Assembly: GCA_033002965.1 (NCBI GenBank)
Contig: JAURVB010014921.1
Span: 43,809 to 107,808 of the forward strand
Source of the DNA: Piper betle
Taxonomy: Eukaryota > Streptophyta > Magnoliopsida > Piperales > Piperaceae
Reading direction: 5' to 3'
DNA: 64,000 bases
The position numbers and the translations under genes are program-made. Below are positions 21,470-34,768 of this stretch, piece after piece; the first letter of the stretch is position 1; each line of letters begins with the position of its first letter. The notes under the pieces were generated by a model. It ran no database searches. It was given only the letters and a program-made list of their open reading frames with translations, and had not been told where the DNA came from.

Positions 21470-22592
21470 TAGGGCTGTTCGTGGGCCGGTCCGTCCGAGT
21501 TGAGTTTTCCAAAACTTGTGACCGGCTCGAGTATGATTTTAATCGGTTCAAGTTTTGATTGGCTTGAGTTTACTTTTTATAATTTCTAGTTTTGAGTCAA
21601 GTTTTTTTAAAAACAAAAAATTGAGCTCGACCCCAGCCCGTATATAAAAAAAGTTGAGCTCGACTAGGGTATGAGAATGGGGAAGGAGCGGCTATGGCAA
21701 ATGCTGGCCAGCAGCAACTGGCAGCGGGCGATGACTAGCAGCAGGCACAGGTGGCGACTTGCAGCGGGCATGGGCGGCGACTGGCAGCGGGCATGGGCGG
21801 CTAGCGATAGGTACGGGCAGCAACGGCAGTGACCGGCGACGATAAGGGGGACTTTTTTATTGTTACTCGTTTTTCGTAAAAATGAGAAATTTTTTTGTTT
21901 TTCATTTTTTTCATAATAATGAGAAATTGCTTCTTTCTTATCCTATAGATTTTATTATTTTTGTGGCGCCGCCGGTGGAAGGAAATATTTTTCGAAGGTG
22001 GAAGAAGTCGACCCTGGTGGAGGAGATGCCAACCAAGACACCACCTGATTATGTGGAAGACGTCGCTTTCTCCCTTTTCATCATCTCTTTTCTTTTTAAT
22101 TAATAAAATACTATTTAGATATCTTTTCTAATTAAATGTAACATATACATACATTGTTGTCAATGGACAATGGCAATGTTAGGGGTTTTTTTAAAAAAAG
22201 GGTTACATTTGTAGTTTTATTGTATTTATTACAACTTTGTTATCGGTGTTTAAAGCTGTTAAATATGTATATCGGGAATGATTTAAGGCATGCCAATTGA
22301 ATTGAGATTGTTTGCCATTAAATATGGAGTATATGAAACGTCTTGGTCTCCTTTCATTTACCGAGTCGAGTTGAGCCTATTTGAGTTACAAGTCAATTGA
22401 GTTACGAGTCGAGTTTGAATCGAGTTGAGTCGATTCGAGTTTAATAGAACTCGTGATCGACTCATTTGTCACCGAGTCGAGTCGAGTTATAAGTATCGAG
22501 TTATCGAGTCGAGTTATAAATATAACAAGTTCGGGCCGGGTTGAGTTAACTCATTAAAACTTGTGAGTCAACTCGACTCGGGAGCAACCATA
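21470..22592. mobile_element. Non-autonomous hAT DNA transposon
   Basis: An exact 8-bp duplication, ATTAGTTG, flanks the element (21462-21469 and 22593-22600). Its ends are TAGGGCTGTTCG and, reversed, TATGGTTGCTCC, imperfect terminal inverted repeats of the hAT type (TA-GG-TG spacing). Subterminal regions on both sides carry many copies of GAGTCGAGTT-like words, in opposite orientations, which is common near hAT ends. The middle holds a degenerate tandem tract (about 21690-21830) of GGCAGCGGGC units. A 73-residue open frame at 21882-22103 has no transposase similarity, so transposase must come from elsewhere. Confidence 0.78.
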
Positions 22593-22600
22593 ATTAGTTG

Positions 22601-24489
22601 GATACAGAGTTACTGAGCGCCTCTCACTACTAATTATAAAAGAGTATGACCGTGGGCCGGGGGCTTGATATATACCAAATTAATTCTAAAATTGATTTTG
22701 CTGTGCTTTCTAGTTCCTACCATATCATTGCAGCTAGTATTGTCTGCAATTGTCATACCATGATGCTTCGAATGGAAGGCTATTAACTTCGCACTAACAG
22801 TTATGATCAAGAGGGAAATTGATAGCGAAGCATCTCCGATATGAAGGGAAGCTAGCTAGTACTGCATCACATGGGCAGATAGCTAATAGTTGTGAACCCT
22901 AACTATGATCTCCGCTAATTGATATCATAATGCGAGTCAAATCATTTTTTTAGTTGACTTGCAAGTACTATTGATAATATTGTTCAACAAATGCTTTGAC
23001 ACTTCGTTGGCTTGAGTAAAGTTATAAAAGGTGTTTAATTTATATACAACAAAAATTAGCTAGATGTGAGGTACGGCTGTAATGATTGACTGATTAATTA
23101 CTAATTTGTCCCCCACACCACCTATAATAGCAGTTTTTGTAATATGTACAAGTGCTAATTTGTTGCATGCAATGCAAGGAGAATATTAGCTATAGGTTTC
23201 ATTGCTGTTTCTCGTACAAGTATTGTTCAGTACCAAAGTTATATATTAACTTATATTTGTAGCCTGTTGGCAAAAAGCAAATACTTGCGTTTAATTGAGA
23301 CAAGCCATTTCGGTTGCATCTTTCTTCTAGTTTCCAAGCAAACGCTGGTTCCTCCTCTATAAAAGGCCCCCACACTGAACAGAAATTAAGGGGCGACTTA
23401 TGTTTCGAAGATCGTGGTAGTTCGTTCTATCATCTATGCCGCTCCAAAGTAATGATATATAGATCGATCGATCATCAATACACCACAAACAGACTCCCGA
23501 TGGGCTGCTGGCCGTCGAAATTAACAAGCTTATATTGCACAATAATAATTTATAATCCCATCATCACATATGCTCCACATAACTCATGGCAGAAACTAGT
23601 TTCCACTCGATTGTTGGGCCTTCGTGTATTGTAATCATCACTCATCATCTCTGGCATACTTTGGCCCTGAGCTCGTAAAGCGGTAAGGAGAGTTTTTTGC
23701 CGGTAAAAGAGAGAATTTTTTAATATTATCTAAAGGTGGGAGAACCAAAATTAATTATCAAAAAATATTTTTTATAATACAAAACTATTTTTTAGTTTAA
23801 AAAATTTTTCTTTTAGAGGCGACCGCAACCAACATGAGGTGGCTAGACAAGGCCGGTGCCCCTAGGCCGAGGGCAGCCAATTTTGGCTGTCGTCTAGCCT
23901 TGGGGTAGCCAGGTTAGCTAAAGCCGAGGGTAGCTAGATCTACCCGTCCTGGGCCTAGGGTGGCTAGGTTTGACCCCCATATGTTGTGTGACTATCTTAG
24001 TTTTTTTTTTTAAATGCTAAATTTAGTCATGAGGTTATTTATAGAGTTTATATTTTTCTTACAGTTTTTAGTAATTAGATATGATTTTTCCACTCTTTAG
24101 TAAAATCGAATTTTTTCCCCCTTTTATGCGCTTTAATAAGAGCTTGTTGTCATCACCATGTTATACCTTGTGTCATTCAAATCTAATAACACATTGATTC
24201 TATATATTTCTTTGACTCAACTCAACCTTTTAATGTAGTACTAAGTATATTTGTTTAAGTTGACTTAAATTCTTTGTATTGATTTCGTAACACAACGTGA
24301 TAAAAACTAAGGCTTCATTAATTTCATATTAAAGAGTTATCCAATTTTAAAGTATTTTGTAGTATATTGAAAATAAGAATTCACACCGAGTAGTCCTCTT
24401 TGAAAATCTCATCTCCATCAATTTCTTTAAAAAATACAAGTAAAAAGAAAAAAATTGTGAAGAAATTTTATATCTCATATTTACAACAA
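22601..24489. other. No gene seen; intergenic DNA
   Basis: AT-rich with no recognised exon. A GC-rich patch at about 23820-23985 has imperfect internal inverted repeats around GGCTAGAC and GTCTAGCC, which may be part of a decayed element without visible ends. Confidence 0.35.
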
Positions 24490-25370
24490 AGCTATCTCTT
24501 TTTAATACTAATGAAACATAGCATAATTGTAAAACCCTTAAAAGATTCGGTTTATTAATAGGAATGAACCTTTAGCTTCAGTTAACTACTTTTAAAAAGA
24601 TAGCCTAGGCCTATTAATTTGCATTTTACTTCGGAATATTATAGATTGTATTATAGTCAATTTGGTTCCGTATTGAATAGTAGACTAGATTGGTTATATG
24701 GGCTAGGTTAGTTATGGGTTGAGTATAAGAATTTCGATGATGAAATTTTCTAAGGTGGATAAATTGGACGACCTCTTAAAATTAGTTTCACATCTAATAT
24801 TTAGTGGGATAAGATTTAGTTTATTATTGAAAATGAACTATATATCTTTAACTTCAATTAATCACTTTTGAAAAGATGTCATAGGGTTATTAGTTAGCAT
24901 TTTGAGCCAAGTCGTTAATAATATAAAACTATAAGTATTTCTCTTGCAACCTTTAAGATCAACGAACAAATAACTTACAATACCTTTTTTATTAATGTTT
25001 CAGCAAAATATTTTTATTAATTAACTTGAATAGGAGAAAGAGATTAGTTATACTGAATGAGTCAAAATAAGGTTATCTACGACACATAATTATATGAGTT
25101 ATGGGGGTGGGAATCTGTTTAAATATAGATTTAGATTAGGCTCATAAATCATAAAAAGGAATTCCGGAGACAAAACTTCTTTAAAGTAGGTGACATATAA
25201 GATACCATAATTAATTAGTCATGGTTAACTAATCTTACATCTAATGGTTACGAGAATAAGATTCAATATATTAGTAATGATAGTACTTATAAATTTTAAC
25301 TTGATTAATTACTTTTAAAGAAATTATATGACTCGTCAATTTACACTGATTAAGCTGGATTGTTTTTTAT
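24490..25370 (+). mobile_element. Eroded TRIM-like tandem units
   Basis: Three diverged LTR-like blocks parallel the intact TRIM at 16879: about 24535-24648, 24765-24910 and 25197-25365. Conserved landmarks are the TCACATCTAATA(T/C) segment, GGGA(T/G)AAGAT, the ATCTTTAACTT and ACTTTTGAAAAGA segments, and a GTCGTTA-like end. The interior between the first two keeps TTTGGTTCCGTATTGAATAG, GGGCTAGGTTAG and TTTCGATGATGAAATT, matching the intact interior's GGTTCCGTGTTAGATGG and CGGGGACGAAATT. No exact target duplications were found. The copies look old; homology is inferred from the ordered landmarks. Confidence 0.6.
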
Positions 25371-27535
25371 ATTTTGTGAGAGAGAAAATATTTTATATAA
25401 TTGTAATTTTTAAACGAGTTAATATTGCAGGATTTATAATATATAAAGCAGTGAAAATTTAAATGTATATTAATCATTTAATTGACGACAAAATATTGAA
25501 AACTTTTTTATGACGTAATCTTACAAACTTGGTGAATGATTTGGTTATAGTAAAAGATTTTAAAATGTTAAATAGTTACGTTAAATAGCAAATGCTATTA
25601 AGGAACCGTAACTTAGCTATTTACAACCACAAGTAGAGCTATTTACAGCCATAAATAGAAGAAAATTAATCATAGAATATGTTTCTCAATGTGGAATCCC
25701 CTACAAAATAATGATCAAATGAAATACTAATCAAATTTGATTGATGACTATGGTGGCACGTCATGAAAGGAGGTTACCACTGGTAGAGAGAGCTAATAAA
25801 GATTAAAAATTAAACAAATTAGATCCTAATAATCTTTAACAACCTAAAGTAGATTAATGATGGATAAGTAATAAGTGGTATTAATAAGAAAGTAATAATT
25901 GCATAAACCAACTCACAAGTCTAAATTAAATAAAGATTCTTATTTTGACTGGGTAGTCAAATCATGCAAGGATTATAAATAATTTAGAACTTGTTCACTT
26001 AAAAGTAAACTTATCAAATATAAGACTTCTACTCTACGCTCTTAGGCTTTCTTTCTTCAAAAAAAAGTAGGCCTCCCTTGCTTCACTTTGATCAATACTT
26101 TCAACACTTGTAAGTTATCCACAAGCCTTTTTTTACAAATTTTTTTCCTATAGCTAAAAATCTTACATCCACCTCTAACACCCTAGAGCTATACAACCAA
26201 ATGAAGCAAAAACTCACTCCATATCCAACTTCAGGCTCATCCAAGAATTAAGGTGCCTCTTTCTCCAAGCTATTCCATGAACTAAGGAGCCTGCATTTTC
26301 ACCAAGTCTTATCTTAAGCAAAGGAGCAAATTCACTTCCAATCACCTTAGAAGTAACTAATCCACCTCCGCACTTCAAAGGCAAACAATCTAAGCACATC
26401 TCCTTACACACCAAGGAGTAGGTGCTCCACACTGCCTGTCAATACTTTTCAAAGATTACAAATAAGTTTAGACCTGACCCAATTGCTTAAGATCTTTTAC
26501 AACCTCCCTTGGGTATGAAAGTGTAATCACTTTGATCACAATATAATATTCATGGCTTGTAAATCTTAAAAAATATTCGAAATGCATTCTCAAAGCCATA
26601 TTTATAGCCCATGAAACCATAATCAAGAATGGTACTTTTTATAACTTTAACTAGCCACAACGTACAGAAACTACCAACCCGCAAACAGATAATAGATAAA
26701 TATGTTGCTATTTATTTGTACTGTAACAGAAGTTGCTTGGATTCTTCCTAAATCTACCCCGCCAGCTTGTTCTGCACTGGCAATTCGCTTGGTTCAAGCC
26801 ACACACTCACACACTCTCTCTCCTCCTTCTGGCTCTCAATGTCCACTTTTTCGTCATTAGAAAAGCGGAGCTATAGACACTTCTCGTGTTCTGTCAACCT
26901 GCATTTCTTTCCTTTTTGTATAGTTCTTATTTCTGTCTTCTCTTACACGTCTATTTGGAAGATCTGATGTGTTTCCATCTTTTAAGGGTCTGTTTCCATT
27001 TTCCTGCCACTACTGCTTTGTGCGCTCGAGAGAAGTTGCTCTCATATTTCTTTGACCATTCTTTTAATGCTCTAAACGTCATAATGTTCTTAACATCAAT
27101 GATACAGTTGCCCATTCCACCCTTTCTGAGCTTATATATTCGGGCCCTTTGTTTCAGACCTTGTCTATAGTCTACCATTGCAGCTAAAGAGTTGTCTTTT
27201 TGGATAGTCAGTAACCGCTTAGTCCAAATCGTTTATGGGTTTGTTCTCCACTGTCTTTTCCTTGCAAAGTCGTTCCTGGAGAAGCAAACATTTAAGTTTA
27301 AATTTTAGCATTGCGCTTTATCCGCCTTTGTCTGAGTACATGTCAGACGATTCAAGACTGTGCTATACCGGATTACTATAATTGCCGGCTAGAGAGTAAC
27401 GGCGTAAGCTGTTCTAGCTCTGGCATTCTTACGATCCTGTTTATATCGACTTCCCTCTCTTCTTAAAGCATTTACTGTAAGCTGCGCTTTGAATAAAAAA
27501 ATTCTGCAAGCTATTTTGTCTTATAATTTGATTCA
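25371..27535. other. Upstream region of the borate transporter gene; no other gene resolved
   Basis: AT-rich to about 26100. On the minus strand, 26040-26520 reads like the end of a retroelement LTR but has no defined ends. From about 26760 the sequence is pyrimidine-rich (for example CACACTCTCTCTCCTCC at 26810-26826) and probably contains the promoter and 5' UTR of the gene starting at 27536. I could not fix the transcription start or any leader intron. Confidence 0.35.
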
Positions 27536-30500
27536 ATGGAGGAACTTTCGTGCCTTTCCGTGGAATCAAGAATGACATACAAGGAAGACTAATGTGCTAC
27601 AAGCAAGATTGGACCAGTGGCTTCGGTTCGGGCATTAGGTGTGTGGTTGTTTTATTATCTTCATTTGGGTTGTATTCATACTATTATGAACTGTTTAGCT
27701 CTAAGAAAAGTTGGGGATGGAATATTTTTATGTTTAAACATTTTGAACCTTTTCAATTTAATCTCTATTCTATTATCAGTTGATTTGCATGCAAACATGT
27801 TACATCTTAAGATGTAACTAATTCTGCATTCCTCTTTAACTGCAGGATTCTGGCCCCAACTACTTACATATTTTTTGCGTCTGCAATTCCAGTCATTTCA
27901 TTCGGCGAGCAATTGGAGAGAAATACTGGTTTGGTCCAAGATCCTTAGTATTGCTATTCCAATTTGCTGCTCCATATTTGCAGCTTGTACTGCCATTGCA
28001 TTTAAACCATTTAAATATATAATTTGATGTCACCATTTGGTGAAATATTTGTTCACCAGGATTAATCCCTGAAACAAAAAATTTATGTACACTAAATTCT
28101 ATCTAATTTTCAGCTTAAAATTTTACTTATTGAAGGTTTGCATAAGTTTTCTAGTTGCAACCTAGCAGCTGCCTCCCATTATTTTGTTTCTTCATTGGCC
28201 CACCCATTGGAAGGAAATCCAAGAGATAATAACTCTGGTGGATGATAATCAGCATACCCAGAATTTGATTAAATGTTTTGGTTCTTTCTTTTCATTTAAA
28301 CCATAACGTTGAGTTGAAAATCTTTCGAATAGATCAACTGCATAACATATGCGTGATTTTGGCAGATGGTCTGATAACTGCTGTTCAAACTTTGGCATCA
28401 ACTGCACTGTGTGGAATGATGCATTCGATCATTGGGGGTCAGCCTTTGCTGATTCTTGGAGTTGCTGAACCAACCGTGCTTATGTATACCTTCATGTTTA
28501 ACTTTGCTAAAAGCAGAGCTGATTTGGGGTCAAAACTGTTTCTTGCATGGACAGGATGGTATGCTGCTTTATTGTGTGCTATATATAAGGTCATCCATGT
28601 TCAACGACTTATTTTTCAAATGCTCTTCCCTAGATGTTTAGAAGATTGTGGTGCTTCCAGATTGTTTTTTGTCACACCTAAATGGAATATTATCTTGTGT
28701 GCTCAGGGTATGTGTGTGGACTGGGGCACTTCTTTTCTTCCTTGCAATCTTAGGGGCATGCTCTATCATCAACAGATTTACCCGTTTGGCAGGGGAGCTT
28801 TTTGGTTTACTCATAGCAATGCTCTTCATGCAGCAAGCTATCAAGGTGAGGCATTCTGTTTGAGGTTGGAATATTAACAGCAGATTCTGTACAATCATGA
28901 GAAAATGCATAGACGATCTCCTGTTGGTGTGATAATAGATGCTTCGTATTTGATTTCTTGAACTTCAGACTGCACTTCTCTAATTTCTACTCGTTGTTTG
29001 CTTATTCTCGTCTTTGCAAATTAGCCTTCTCAAATCCATGTGCGAAGTTACCCAATTTGATTAGGGTTAATGTTATCTCTTTGTTGCAACTTCGACTGGT
29101 GAGGAATAATGCCCTTGTTGGCTTTTTTCAGGGCTTGGTGGAGGAGTTCCGCATACCCAAAAGAGAGGATCCAAAATTGACAGAGTTTTTACCTTCGTGG
29201 AGATTCGCTAATGGAATGTTTGCTATAGTTCTCTCCTTCGGCCTCTTATTGACTGCACTAAGGAGTAGAAAAGCACGGTCATGGCGCTATGGCTGCGGTA
29301 TGAATTATGATACTGTGTAAACTTTTCTTCACAAGAAAATGTCACTAACAATGCATTAGCTTATGCTTAAGCCGTCACAAGAAATAATAATGATAATAAT
29401 AATAACAAACAAAAAATTTATTCTCATTTCCATTGAAAACGTTTGGTCGTGTCATATTTTTGAAAAAAATGAAACTTTTGTAGGTTCACTACGAGGGATT
29501 ATTGCAGACTATGGAGTCCCATTAATGGTTCTTGGGTGGACTGCCCTCTCATACATGCCAGCTGGTAGCGTTCCAGGGGGCATACCTAGGCGCCTTTTAG
29601 CCCTAACCCTTGGTCTCCAGGAGCTTATGATAACTGGACAGTCATCAAGGCAAATTAGCACTCTTGATGTTTACTTCATTTATCATAAGTTTAAATCTTA
29701 GGCAAATAGAAAATTTTTCTGTGGATATTAATTCTTTACTGAAATTCTCGCTGATGATTTGCAAAAGGCCAAATTAGAAATATAGTCAATTAATATTTTC
29801 TTTCAACTATGTGCAGGACATGGTAGAGGTACCTGTTCTTTATATTATGGGAGCCTTTATTCCAGCAACAATGATAGCAGTCCTCTATTATTTCGATCAC
29901 AGTGTAGCATCTCAACTTGCTCAGCAAAAAGAGTTCAATTTAGGAAGGCCACCTTCATTCCACTACGATTTACTTCTTCTAGGTTTCATGGTATACTTTT
30001 GCAGGCACTTTTATTTACGTATATCACTTTTATTCAAATGTTGTGTGCAACAAAAGCTGGCTACCTTTGGAATAGTTCAATTTCAAGCATGTTATTTCCG
30101 CACTATGACAATCTGATAAATTCTTGTCCTTTCTGAAGGTGATATTGTGTGGTCTCGTTGGAATTCCTCCTGCAAATGGAGTAATTCCTCAATCTCCAAT
30201 GCATACAAAGAGTTTGGCGACACTTAAACATCAGGCATGCCTTCCAAGCTGATTTATTCTTGAGAAGAAAAAGTGCACTTATTTGTCTGACATTCTTGTT
30301 CTTACTTGCTAATTACAGCTTCTACGTAATCGGCTTGTAGCGACGGCCCGACAAAGTATGGATAAGAATGCAAGCTTGAGTCAGCTATATGGAAACATGC
30401 AAGAAGTTTATCAACAAATGCAGACCCCATTGATCTATCAACAGCAATCAGCACGGGTATGGATACATGCCTAGGCTGAACATTGTAGGAACTTGGAATT

Positions 30501-31663
30501 TGAAGCTCATACTAAAATTTGTTTACAGGGTCTGAAAGAACTCAAAGAATCCACTGTTCAACTAGCTTCAAGCACGGGAAATATTGATGCCCCTGTTGAT
30601 GAATCCGTGTTTGACATTGAAAAGGAAATAGATGATCTATTGCCTGTAGAGGTGAAAGAACAGAGACTAAGCAACTTACTTCAATCTATCATGGTTGGGG
30701 GATGTGTGGCAGCCATGCCATTTTTGAGAAAAATTCCAACTTCGGTTCTTTGGGGTTACTTTGCCTATATGGCAATTGAAAGCTTACCTGGTAACCAATT
30801 TTGGGAGAGAATACTTTTACTTTTCACTGCTCCAAGTAGAAGATTCAAGTAAGCAGCTCAGATCCATCTGCCAACCTTCAATATTTATCCTCTTGTTTCG
30901 TTGATATTAATGATTTGCGTGAAACATCTTCACAGGGTTCTGGAGGAGTATCATGCTACATTTGTGGAGACTGTGCCTTTCAAGACAATTGCTGCTTTTA
31001 CCATTTTCCAAACTACTTACTTGCTTGTGTGCTTTGGAATTACCTGGATTCCCATAGCCGGGGTACTCTTCCCTTTGATGATCATGCTTCTTGTTCCCGT
31101 GAGACAATACATTCTGCCCAGGTTTTATAAAGGAGCTCACCTTCAAGACCTGGATGCCGCTGAATATGAAGAGTCACCAGCACTACCCTTAAACCTTGCA
31201 TCTGTGCGTTTCATCAATCATTTACGCACTCATTTACTCGGAAATAAAATTGATTAAATGATTGGAAACATGCAAAAGGCTAACTCACATTTAGAACGAC
31301 GTATATGTTAGCTGTTGTAGAGATGAAAAAACATTTATTTATGCATGTGTGGTGTGCGTGCAGGAAACAATAGCAAGTTTCAGAACGTCTTTTGCGGACG
31401 ACAAAGAAGTTTTCGATGAGATGGTGACTCGAAGCAGAGGAGAGATTAAGCGTACATGCAGTTCAAAGATAAGCAGCTCCACGGCAACGCCACTCGCAGA
31501 TGTAAGCCCCATGGAGAAGGCATGTAGCCCACGAGTGAATGATCTGAGAAGAGGGCACTCTAGCCCTCGGAATGGCGGGAAAGGTGGCGGCAGTCCAAGA
31601 ACATCGACGGAAGCACGAGTATCCACGTTGGGTGAGCCTGCAAGGACCTCAACTTCCAAATAG
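27536..31663 (+). CDS. BOR: Borate efflux transporter (BOR / SLC4-like), 12 exons, two 1-base frameshifts
   Basis: Encodes a multi-pass plasma-membrane borate exporter of the bicarbonate-transporter family, used in xylem loading or boron exclusion. Exons are 27536-27638, 27846-27928, 28366-28558, 28707-28845, 29132-29297, 29484-29649, 29817-29990, 30139-30234, 30319-30456, 30529-30848, 30936-31203 and 31364-31663. The product would be about 715 residues, normal for BOR proteins. Family segments include [88 protein letters not shown] and [21 protein letters not shown] and YQQM in exon 9 match the tyrosine (YxxPhi) trafficking signals of BOR1. The ATG at 27536 is one base out of frame with the rest of exon 1 (GAAC, expected GAAAC), and exon 6 lacks one T in a T run (29595-29598). 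Introns 6 and 8 start with GC. All other splice sites are GT-AG. Which BOR paralog this is cannot be said. Confidence 0.93.
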
Positions 31664-32882
31664 AGATGGATTCTAGCTACTTAAAATGTAATCTTCAATT
31701 CCGTCTTTGGTTCTTCTTGTAAATTCGTGCCGAAATATGGTATTATGACCCTGTAATGTTGTTATAAATATGGAATAATTTAAGGATAGACATGAGAGTT
31801 GCGCCTTTATAACAAGGATCATTTTTTTCATTGTTGCTGCTTGTTTGTGATGCCAAACATGTAGAACATGGAGAGCCGATTATTTCTCAATATTTATCTG
31901 TCTATACTTTTGATCGATTATATGAAGATGGGAATTGGATTTGCCGTAGCGCTTGACTCCTAATTGGTGTGAATCACTGTAATTTGGAGAACTTAATTGC
32001 TTGTTACGGATATATTTTTTAAATTTTATTAATTGTGATGATTGGAACTAATAAAGAAGCTGTTATAGTTGGTTTGCTGTAGCAAGTGTAAAAGTAAATC
32101 TCCTAAAATAAAGATGATACACCTTCTAATTTGGACGTTGCATTGTGGTGGGATTAGAGCCGCATTTAAGAGACGTGATAAAAAAATAAATCGTCAAGCC
32201 ATGCCTCTTGATCGTGGCATATCACAAGATACTAGTCCTATAGCTTAATTAGTTGCTATCTCATCCATTTTTGCCAACATTAAAAATATATGATTGAGGA
32301 AAATATCAAGTGATCAACCCTATATATCAAAATTATAAGCAGATAATCAATATTATTTTTGAAAAAAAGAAAGTACACTTTTTTTGTAAAACCCTAGCTT
32401 CATGTTAATGGTTTTACCCACTTATAATTTTGTCCGGTTTGGGCTACTCTTGAGTCGGTTTAAATGGGTTCAAGTCAAACCAATTTTTAGACTATGAGTA
32501 TAGGGCCGATATGATCGTATGAGTATATTATAAAGGTTGAGTATACTTGATATGCAGATGATAAATTCAGTTATGCGAGTTATAAGTGTATATACAAGGT
32601 ATACACATTTTTTTATATGTTAGCCAAGGTTAGATCTAAACTATTGCAGCGTTTAGTAATTGTTTGGTTTTTTCAAAGTATCTTATTTGCATGCATCATA
32701 GGGTTTTCGAATTATTGGATTGCCCTTGTGGGCCCAGTTTAATTTGAGTTGGAGATTTTCATCTAATTGAGTTCAAGGTTTTGAGTCTTATTTAGTCTTC
32801 TTACCTCGATTCCTACTTATAAAGTCATTTTTAGGCCTCGAGTAAATTTCGACTTTTTGAAGGTCTCGATCCGAGCTTTCCA

Positions 32883-32914
<32 letters not shown>

Positions 32915-33419
32915 CATAACATACCCTAATTGGGGCCCACTAGGCCCATGAATGGCCGACCATTCTGATCTCGCCATGTGGCAAAATCTGGACCGGTCAG
33001 AAAATTTAAATAAAAACTCCTCTTTTCTCTTCCACCATATCGAATATTTGCGCCCAATTTCTGCCACCACTTCAGCTCACTGCCGGTGCGTTTCTTACTC
33101 TCCTCCAAATACCAGACCGATCCGATCATGACCACTTTGTGGCCGGCTATCGACTTGGATCTATCGCAGCATTCGCCGCCGTCGGAGCATTTTTGGTTAT
33201 CAGTTTACCGCTATCGCCGCCGCTTTCAGGGAGTTTTTCGGTGTTGGCGAGCCACCTTCGGTGAGGCCAACTACCTAGATAGCTCCCTATCGTTGAGGCC
33301 AACCGTTTTAGATCAGCCCTGACCCTCGCCATGGCCACGGTTGCTGTCAGCCACATCACAGCACCTAGCGGGGATTTCGCTACTTTTCGGCCAACTGATG
33401 GCCAGACACCATTGGCCAC
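31664..33419. other. 3' flank of the BOR gene; no other gene
   Basis: Possible polyadenylation motifs occur after the stop (for example AATAAT near 31770). Beyond them I see AT-rich DNA and, at about 32930-33420, moderately GC-rich sequence with no recognised domain, adjoining LTR copy A4. Confidence 0.35.
32889..32914. repeat. (TA)13 microsatellite
   Basis: Uninterrupted TA repeats of 26 bp. Confidence 0.95.
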
Positions 33420-34209
33420 TATAAAACCCATGACTCAAGTCAGAGTTTTATATTATCAAACCAGTCAATTCAACTGTTGGTTTGAGTCAAATCAGTTTTA
33501 TAACTTGTGTACTGAGTCGAGGCTATCCGTTTGTTATGAGTAATGAGGGCCAAGTGTACCAAAGTATGTGATGATAACGTCAAAAAGATAATGAGAAATG
33601 AGTGATCAGAGTATATGAAAGTGTGTAGTTATTTTTTATGTATTTGATCATAGAATTATTTTTAGGGTAAATAATGCATTAGGATGCGTTGCCCCCACTA
33701 CCCTGTTGCATCGCCTTCGACGTCTTCTGGTGACGGGCACCTCCTGGCCCATCAGGGCCATTTACGAAGTTTGTGTTTGCCTACCCGCGACCGTGTCTAC
33801 CTAGCCATGATCCTTTTCACCAACCCGCCAACCCGCTTGCCTGCCTGAGTCGTGTTCTCATCTATTAGTCTAGACTTGGTCTAGCTACCCAGCTAACCGA
33901 GTCCAGCCCAACCCAACTCAGTGGCTTGACTTGGTCGACTCGCCTAGGTTGACTCAGGTCACCATTTTCAGATATTTTCAGCATGTTTTTGCCATTTCTT
34001 GACTGATTTCGGTAATTCACATAGTTTGATATTTTGAGTATTTTCTCTTATTTATTCATTATTTATTTGCTTATTTATCTATTTATTTATTCATTCTTGT
34101 TTATTTCTTTTATTGATATGTTTGTTGTGTATGATGAATGTTTATGTGATTATTTATTATTATTATTAATGATATATTTACTTATTGATATTAATCTTAT
34201 TCATAGTTA

Positions 34210-34212
<3 letters not shown>

Positions 34213-34244
<32 letters not shown>
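34213..34244. repeat. (AT)16 microsatellite
   Basis: Uninterrupted AT repeats in the AT-rich part of LTR copy A4. Confidence 0.95.
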
Positions 34245-34247
<3 letters not shown>

Positions 34248-34701
34248 CTATTTGTTTATTGCTTGTATATTATTATTTATTTATATTTAATTATGTATTC
34301 TTGTATTGGATAGCTATGATATTATTATCATTCATGATTAATTAATATTAAATATTTATATATTTATTTATTGAATTATTATGCATTTATTTATTAAATT
34401 ATTTATATGTTTACTAACATAAGTATATGTGGTATTTACTCGTGTTTAATTGCCGTGTATTTATATAGTATAAATATATTATTATTTTATGATTAGAGTA
34501 TTATTTATTTTTGTGTATTTATTATTTATCTATTTATCCATCAGTGTATTTATTTATTTATTAGTCATTTTTTTATATTATGTCTTGAGGATAAGATCTA
34601 TCGAGTTATTATCAAACATATATCCACTTCAAGTTGTAGTCGTACCTACTTATATGATTACCTTCCTGGCCCTATATATATAGGAGAAAGTGACGCTGAA
34701 A

Positions 34702-34768
34702 TGGAGCACAGCCAAGTTGGCTGTGCTCCAATTTTTTCAGCCGTTGGATTGAATCCAACGGCTGAAAA
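34702..34768. repeat. Paired terminal hairpins, left arm of foldback
   Basis: Hairpin one is 34702-34730: a perfect 14-bp stem around one base (TGGAGCACAGCCAA and its complement). Hairpin two is 34734-34768: a perfect 17-bp stem around one base (TTTTCAGCCGTTGGATT and its complement). Confidence 0.95.

Noticed and set aside
26214..26432. 72-residue minus-strand frame upstream of BOR
   Set aside because: No domain could be recognised. The surrounding sequence looks like retroelement LTR, and no exon signals flank it.
28638..28910. Minus-strand open frames antisense to BOR exons
   Set aside because: They are shadows of conserved exons on the plus strand, whose frames and splice sites are fully explained.
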